From the NCBI GenBank assembly GCA_902800255.1, contig CADCDV010000024.1:1-7003 (forward strand): DNA of 7,003 nucleotides. Direction: 5' to 3'. The DNA comes from an uncultured Erysipelotrichaceae bacterium (GTDB lineage: Bacteria; Bacillota_I; Bacilli_A; RFN20; CAG-826). A program made the translations under genes and the position numbers. The notes under the pieces are model-generated. The model saw only the letters and a program-made list of their open reading frames with translations. It was not told where the DNA came from and ran no database searches. Positions 4,198 through 7,003 of this stretch are shown one piece after another; within the stretch, counting starts at the first letter, position 1, and each line of letters opens with the position of its first letter.

Positions 4198-5667
4198 ATG
4201 AACAAAAAAATCATATTTCCTATGCTTACCGTCCTCGCATTAGCAGGATGCACAAGCGTGCCAAAAGTTGTTCCAACCATGGAATCTGAGGAAATGGCCG
4301 CCTACATTCCAGGCCTTACCCTCAAAGGCCTCGATGATGTGAGAGGCAACATGTATCTCCCAGAAGAAGTTGATGGACTTCCGATCACCTGGACCTGCGA
4401 CGAACCAAACATCATTCATTGCGAAGCTATCGGCGACATCGCTCCTGGCTCAGTTGAGAGACCTTTAGCGGACACGACCGTCCTTCTTACCGCCTCAATC
4501 ACCAAAGATGGCAAAGTCGGCAGCTACACTCAAGAAGTCACCGTCAAAGGCTTAGATCGTGAGCTTACTGAAGACGATTACGTCGGATACCTTCTTGTCA
4601 CCTTCACCGGTGAAGGAAGCGCCAATGGCGAGCAAGTCTACATGTCCTTAGCGCAAGAGGATCAGGGATTCAACTTCCAGGCTTTAAACGGAAATCAGCC
4701 AGTCCTTTCCTCCATCGCTAGCGAAAAGGGCGTCAGAGACCCATTCGTCTATCGTTCCCCAGAGGGCGACAGATTCTTCATCATCGCCACCGACCTCAAG
4801 GTCAACAACAGACCAGAAGGCGGATGGAGAAACACTCCAAAAGGCTACACCTACCCAACCGTTAATGGTAAACACACCCTCATCCTTTGGGAAACCGAAG
4901 ACCTCACCGATTGGGGCGATCCAAAATACATCGAAGTCGCTCCAGAGAACGCCGGCATGGCCTGGGCTCCAGAAATGACCTGGCACGAAGAGACCGGACA
5001 GTACGTCATCTTCTGGTCCAGCTGCATCATCGATGACCTCAGCTTACCAGATGATCAGAAGACCAAAGTCAAAGGCGACGCCGTCTACTACACGACCACC
5101 CGTGACTTCGAGCACTTCGGCGAAACCAAACTCTTCATCGACAACCAGACGGATGGCGTTCCTGAGAACTCCAACCATCCAAATGGTAGAAACATCATCG
5201 ACGCTACCTGCACCAAGATCGGCGACCATTACTACGCCATCACCAAAGACGGTGACAACCCAGATAAAGATGGTGGCATCCGTATCTTCAGAAGCGATGA
5301 CATCCTTGACTACGAAGCCTGGGAGAAAGTCTTAGACCTTGATGAGCTTGGACTTCCAACCTCTGGCACTGGCGTCAGCAGCTTTGATAACACTACCCTC
5401 GAAGGACCAGCTCTCTTCCAGTTCAACAAGTGTGACTGGGACGATCCAAATACCCCAGAGTGGTGCATCATGGGCGACAGATACAACGCCGGCAGTGGTT
5501 ACCTCCCATTCTCAACAACTGACATCGAAGATACCACTGGCGCTGCCTGGAGCATCTATCCTTCCTCCAAGTTCTCTTGGGGCAATGGTGGAAAGCGCCA
5601 CGGTTCCGTCCTTAAGCTTACCTCCGAAGAAGCGGCCGCGATTGCCGACAAATGGCTCGCTGCCTAA
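4198..5667 (+). CDS. Secreted GH43 glycosidase lipoprotein with N-terminal Ig-like domain
   Basis: This 489-residue protein should be anchored to the outer face of the membrane. It has a short signal peptide (KK, then a hydrophobic run) ending in the lipobox LAGC, with Cys18 as the lipidation site. Residues about 40-117 resemble the atypical bacterial Ig-like domain often fused to glycosidases (LPEEVDGLPITWTCDEP...LLTASIT...YTQEVTV). From about 130 to 475 runs a GH43 five-bladed propeller: GVRDPFVYR (178-186) with probable base D181, WAPEMTW (256-262), IIDATC (333-338) with pKa modulator D335, LEGPALF (401-407) with probable acid E402, and KRHGSVLKL (466-474). Family members are mainly beta-xylosidases and alpha-L-arabinofuranosidases; the substrate cannot be read from the sequence. 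The start has GAGG about 10 nt upstream. The gene stands alone between dprA and topA, with an operator-like site before it and a terminator after it. Confidence 0.88.
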   Translation: MNKKIIFPMLTVLALAGCTSVPKVVPTMESEEMAAYIPGLTLKGLDDVRGNMYLPEEVDGLPITWTCDEPNIIHCEAIGDIAPGSVERPLADTTVLLTASITKDGKVGSYTQEVTVKGLDRELTEDDYVGYLLVTFTGEGSANGEQVYMSLAQEDQGFNFQALNGNQPVLSSIASEKGVRDPFVYRSPEGDRFFIIATDLKVNNRPEGGWRNTPKGYTYPTVNGKHTLILWETEDLTDWGDPKYIEVAPENAGMAWAPEMTWHEETGQYVIFWSSCIIDDLSLPDDQKTKVKGDAVYYTTTRDFEHFGETKLFIDNQTDGVPENSNHPNGRNIIDATCTKIGDHYYAITKDGDNPDKDGGIRIFRSDDILDYEAWEKVLDLDELGLPTSGTGVSSFDNTTLEGPALFQFNKCDWDDPNTPEWCIMGDRYNAGSGYLPFSTTDIEDTTGAAWSIYPSSKFSWGNGGKRHGSVLKLTSEEAAAIADKWLAA

Positions 5668-5686
5668 TCCGCTAAGACAGGAAAGC

Positions 5687-5720
5687 AACCCAGTGGATCA
5701 GAAGGTTCACTGGGTTTTTT
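5687..5720 (+). terminator. Strong intrinsic terminator of the GH43 gene
   Basis: AACCCAGTG (5687-5695) pairs with CACTGGGTT (5708-5716) over 9 bp. The stem can be extended by G-U, A-U, U-G and C-G pairs to a closing AGAA tetraloop (5700-5703). A run of six T (5715-5720) follows. It isolates the glycosidase gene from topA. Confidence 0.9.
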
Positions 5721-5781
5721 AGTGCACCGAAAAGGAAATAAATTTACATTCCAGCAGAAGCAGAAAATTTTACAAAAAATC

Positions 5782-5803
5782 TATAAATAATCTCTTATTT
5801 ATA
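5782..5803. repeat. AT-only perfect inverted repeat upstream of topA
   Basis: TATAAATAA (5782-5790) and TTATTTATA (5795-5803) are perfect 9-bp inverted repeats separated by TCTC. The repeat lies in a very AT-rich stretch (about 5740-5815), with its right edge 25 bp before the topA -35 box. It has no following T-run, so it is not a terminator. A role as a supercoiling-sensitive melting site, an UP-like element or a regulator site is possible but unproven. Confidence 0.55.
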
Positions 5804-5828
5804 TATAAGGAAAAGGGAAATTAGGTGT

Positions 5829-5857
5829 TTGACAACCCTATTTTCTGTTCCTATGAT
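5829..5857 (+). promoter_or_regulatory. Sigma-A type promoter of topA
   Basis: A perfect TTGACA (5829-5834), exactly 17 bp, then TATGAT (5852-5857) give the same boxes and spacing as the rpsP promoter. The predicted start is near 5864, giving a leader of about 20 nt with GAAAGG (5868-5873) as Shine-Dalgarno, 10 nt before the ATG. Confidence 0.85.
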
Positions 5858-5883
5858 ACCTAGCGTCGAAAGGCCGTTTACGA

Positions 5884-7003
5884 ATGAAATTAGTTATTGT
5901 CGAGTCTCCAAAAAAATGTGATACCATCGGAAGATATTTGGGTCATGACTATAAAGTCATGGCGTCCCAAGGTCACATCAGAGACCTCTCAATGAGAGGT
6001 AAGGGAGGCCTTGGTATCGACGTTGAAGCGGGCTTTGTCCCTAACTTCGTCGTAACGAATGGCAAACAGAAGATCATAAACGAGCTTTCCCGTGCCGCGA
6101 AGAAGGCGGATGAAGTAATTCTCGCAACCGACCCTGACCGCGAAGGAGAAGCCATTTCTTGGCATTTAGCGCAGGTCCTAGGTCTATCTTTAGAGACGAC
6201 CAAACGCCTTCGCTTCCACGAAATCACCAAACCAGCCATCTTAGAGGCTATCGATAACCCAAGCACCATCAATATGGATCTCGTCAATTCCCAAGAGACC
6301 CGTAGGATGTATGACCGCATTATCGGTTTTAAGCTTTCCTCACTTCTCCAAAGAACCATCAAATCGAAGTCAGCCGGACGTGTCCAATCCGTCACTCTCA
6401 GGATGATCGTCGATAACGATCAGGAGATCAAAGAATTCAAGCCAGAGGAGTACTGGACCCTTGATATCGTCCTCGACATCAACGGCACCAAAGTAACCGC
6501 CTCTTTGGACAAAATCGACGGCAAAACCGCCACGATTCATAACAAAGAAGAAGCAGAAGCCCTTGTTAAACGTCTTGCTGACAGCTACCATGTCACCTCT
6601 TTGACGAAGATCAAGAAGCGCGTTCCTTCTAAGCTCCCATTCACAACCTCAACGATGCAGCAAGAAGCTTATAACCGCTTCAAGTTCAGCACCTCGATGA
6701 CCCAATCCCTCGCCCAGAAACTCTACGAAGGTTTGGAGGTCAACGGAGAGCATGTCGGTCTTATCACCTACATGCGTACTGACAGCACCCGTTTGAGCGA
6801 TAACTTCTATTACAACCACGCTAAGCCATTCATCCTCGAAACCTATGGTGATGAATACCTTGGCAACATCAAATTCGGAAAGAAGCAGGAGAGGATCCAG
6901 GATGCTCACGAAGCCATACGTCCTACCGGCACCCATAGAACCCCAGAAATCGTCGCCAAATATGTTGGCGAGCGTGAAGCTAAGCTTTACAAGCTTATCT
7001 ATG
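5884..7003 (+). CDS. topA: DNA topoisomerase I (type IA), N-terminal part
   Basis: TopA relaxes negative supercoils by cutting one strand through a 5'-phosphotyrosine link. The frame is open from the ATG to the right edge (373 complete codons, no stop), about half of the usual 650-700 residues. The TOPRIM domain is clear: KLVIVESPKKCDTI with Glu7, SQGHIRDL (His31), and ATDPDREGEAISWHL with the metal-binding D83, D85 and E87. Domain IV has SAGRVQSVTLRMI. The active site is GLITYMRTDSTRLS with catalytic Tyr296, preceded by the usual PFTTSTMQQEAYNRF, and QDAHEAIRPT follows. The start is fixed by MKLVIVESP and by a good GAAAGG site. It has its own strong promoter and a terminator separates it from the upstream gene. 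topA after dprA is common in Bacillota, but here a glycosidase gene lies between them. C-terminal zinc-finger repeats, if any, are outside the window. Confidence 0.97.
   Translation, partial: MKLVIVESPKKCDTIGRYLGHDYKVMASQGHIRDLSMRGKGGLGIDVEAGFVPNFVVTNGKQKIINELSRAAKKADEVILATDPDREGEAISWHLAQVLGLSLETTKRLRFHEITKPAILEAIDNPSTINMDLVNSQETRRMYDRIIGFKLSSLLQRTIKSKSAGRVQSVTLRMIVDNDQEIKEFKPEEYWTLDIVLDINGTKVTASLDKIDGKTATIHNKEEAEALVKRLADSYHVTSLTKIKKRVPSKLPFTTSTMQQEAYNRFKFSTSMTQSLAQKLYEGLEVNGEHVGLITYMRTDSTRLSDNFYYNHAKPFILETYGDEYLGNIKFGKKQERIQDAHEAIRPTGTHRTPEIVAKYVGEREAKLYKLIY

Noticed and set aside
4684..5722. Several 60-130 codon frames inside and antisense to the GH43 gene
   Set aside because: The strong codon bias of the GH43 gene leaves stop-poor shadow frames; the peptides are low-complexity (Ser/Thr/Pro or Val/Gly rich) and resemble no family.
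5782..5803. AT palindrome considered as a second terminator
   Set aside because: The stem has no G-C pair and no T-run follows, while a complete terminator already exists at 5687-5720.
5973..6936. Antisense frames within topA
   Set aside because: topA reads continuously with all catalytic motifs through this region, and no promoter or ribosome binding site supports minus-strand genes.
1..7003. Use of UGA as tryptophan (Mycoplasma-type code)
   Set aside because: dprA ends in UGA where family length expects an end, no gene has an internal UGA, and all the tryptophans seen are TGG.
1..7003. Mobile elements, CRISPR arrays, tRNA or rRNA genes
   Set aside because: No transposase or integrase motifs, no regularly spaced direct repeats and no cloverleaf-like or rRNA-like stretches were found on either strand.

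Overview
The window is a core-genome stretch of a bacterium that looks like a member of the Bacillota, probably in or near the class Bacilli. The evidence is the gene set rpsP-khpA-rimM and rplS-rbgA-rnhB-dprA-topA, a neighbourhood typical of that phylum. Promoters fit the sigma-A type (TTGACA, 17 bp, TATGAT). UGA is a stop (it ends dprA) and tryptophan is written TGG, so the Mycoplasma code does not apply. A secreted GH43 lipoprotein suggests a polysaccharide-degrading, perhaps gut- or rumen-associated, lifestyle; that last point is inference.

Layout. On the minus strand, reading leftwards from about 1088, lie rpsP (ribosomal protein bS16), khpA (KH-domain RNA-binding protein) and rimM (16S maturation factor, cut by the left window edge). 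A hairpin plus U-tract sits on the khpA stop codon, just before rimM. The interval 1066-1296 is a divergent control region. It holds a near-consensus promoter for rpsP, a head-to-head candidate promoter for rplS, and a leader upstream of rplS that may fold. On the plus strand follow rplS (bL19) with its own terminator, then rbgA (50S assembly GTPase) with a promoter placed so that the mRNA should be leaderless. rnhB (RNase HII) overlaps rbgA by 8 nt, and dprA (DNA processing protein) comes next with a ribosome binding site that can be hidden in a hairpin. A GH43 glycosidase lipoprotein gene, with a cre/LacI-type operator in front and a strong terminator behind, stands between dprA and topA. 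topA (DNA topoisomerase I) has its own strong promoter and runs off the right edge.

How the genes relate. rpsP, rimM, rplS and rbgA serve ribosome structure and assembly. rnhB, dprA and topA serve DNA and R-loop maintenance. In many Bacillota the ribosomal genes form one co-directional operon (rpsP-khpA-rimM-trmD-rplS-rbgA-rnhB). Here the two halves point away from each other, as if one half had been inverted. In both halves the abundant ribosomal protein gene is separated from its assembly-factor gene by a terminator-like hairpin, which would allow high bS16/bL19 output with low RimM/RbgA output.

I found no mobile element, CRISPR array, tRNA or rRNA, and nothing that amounts to an undescribed multi-gene system. 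The points worth following are regulatory: the leaderless rbgA, the terminator over the khpA stop, the dprA hairpin, the divergent palindrome and the inserted, apparently carbon-controlled glycosidase gene.
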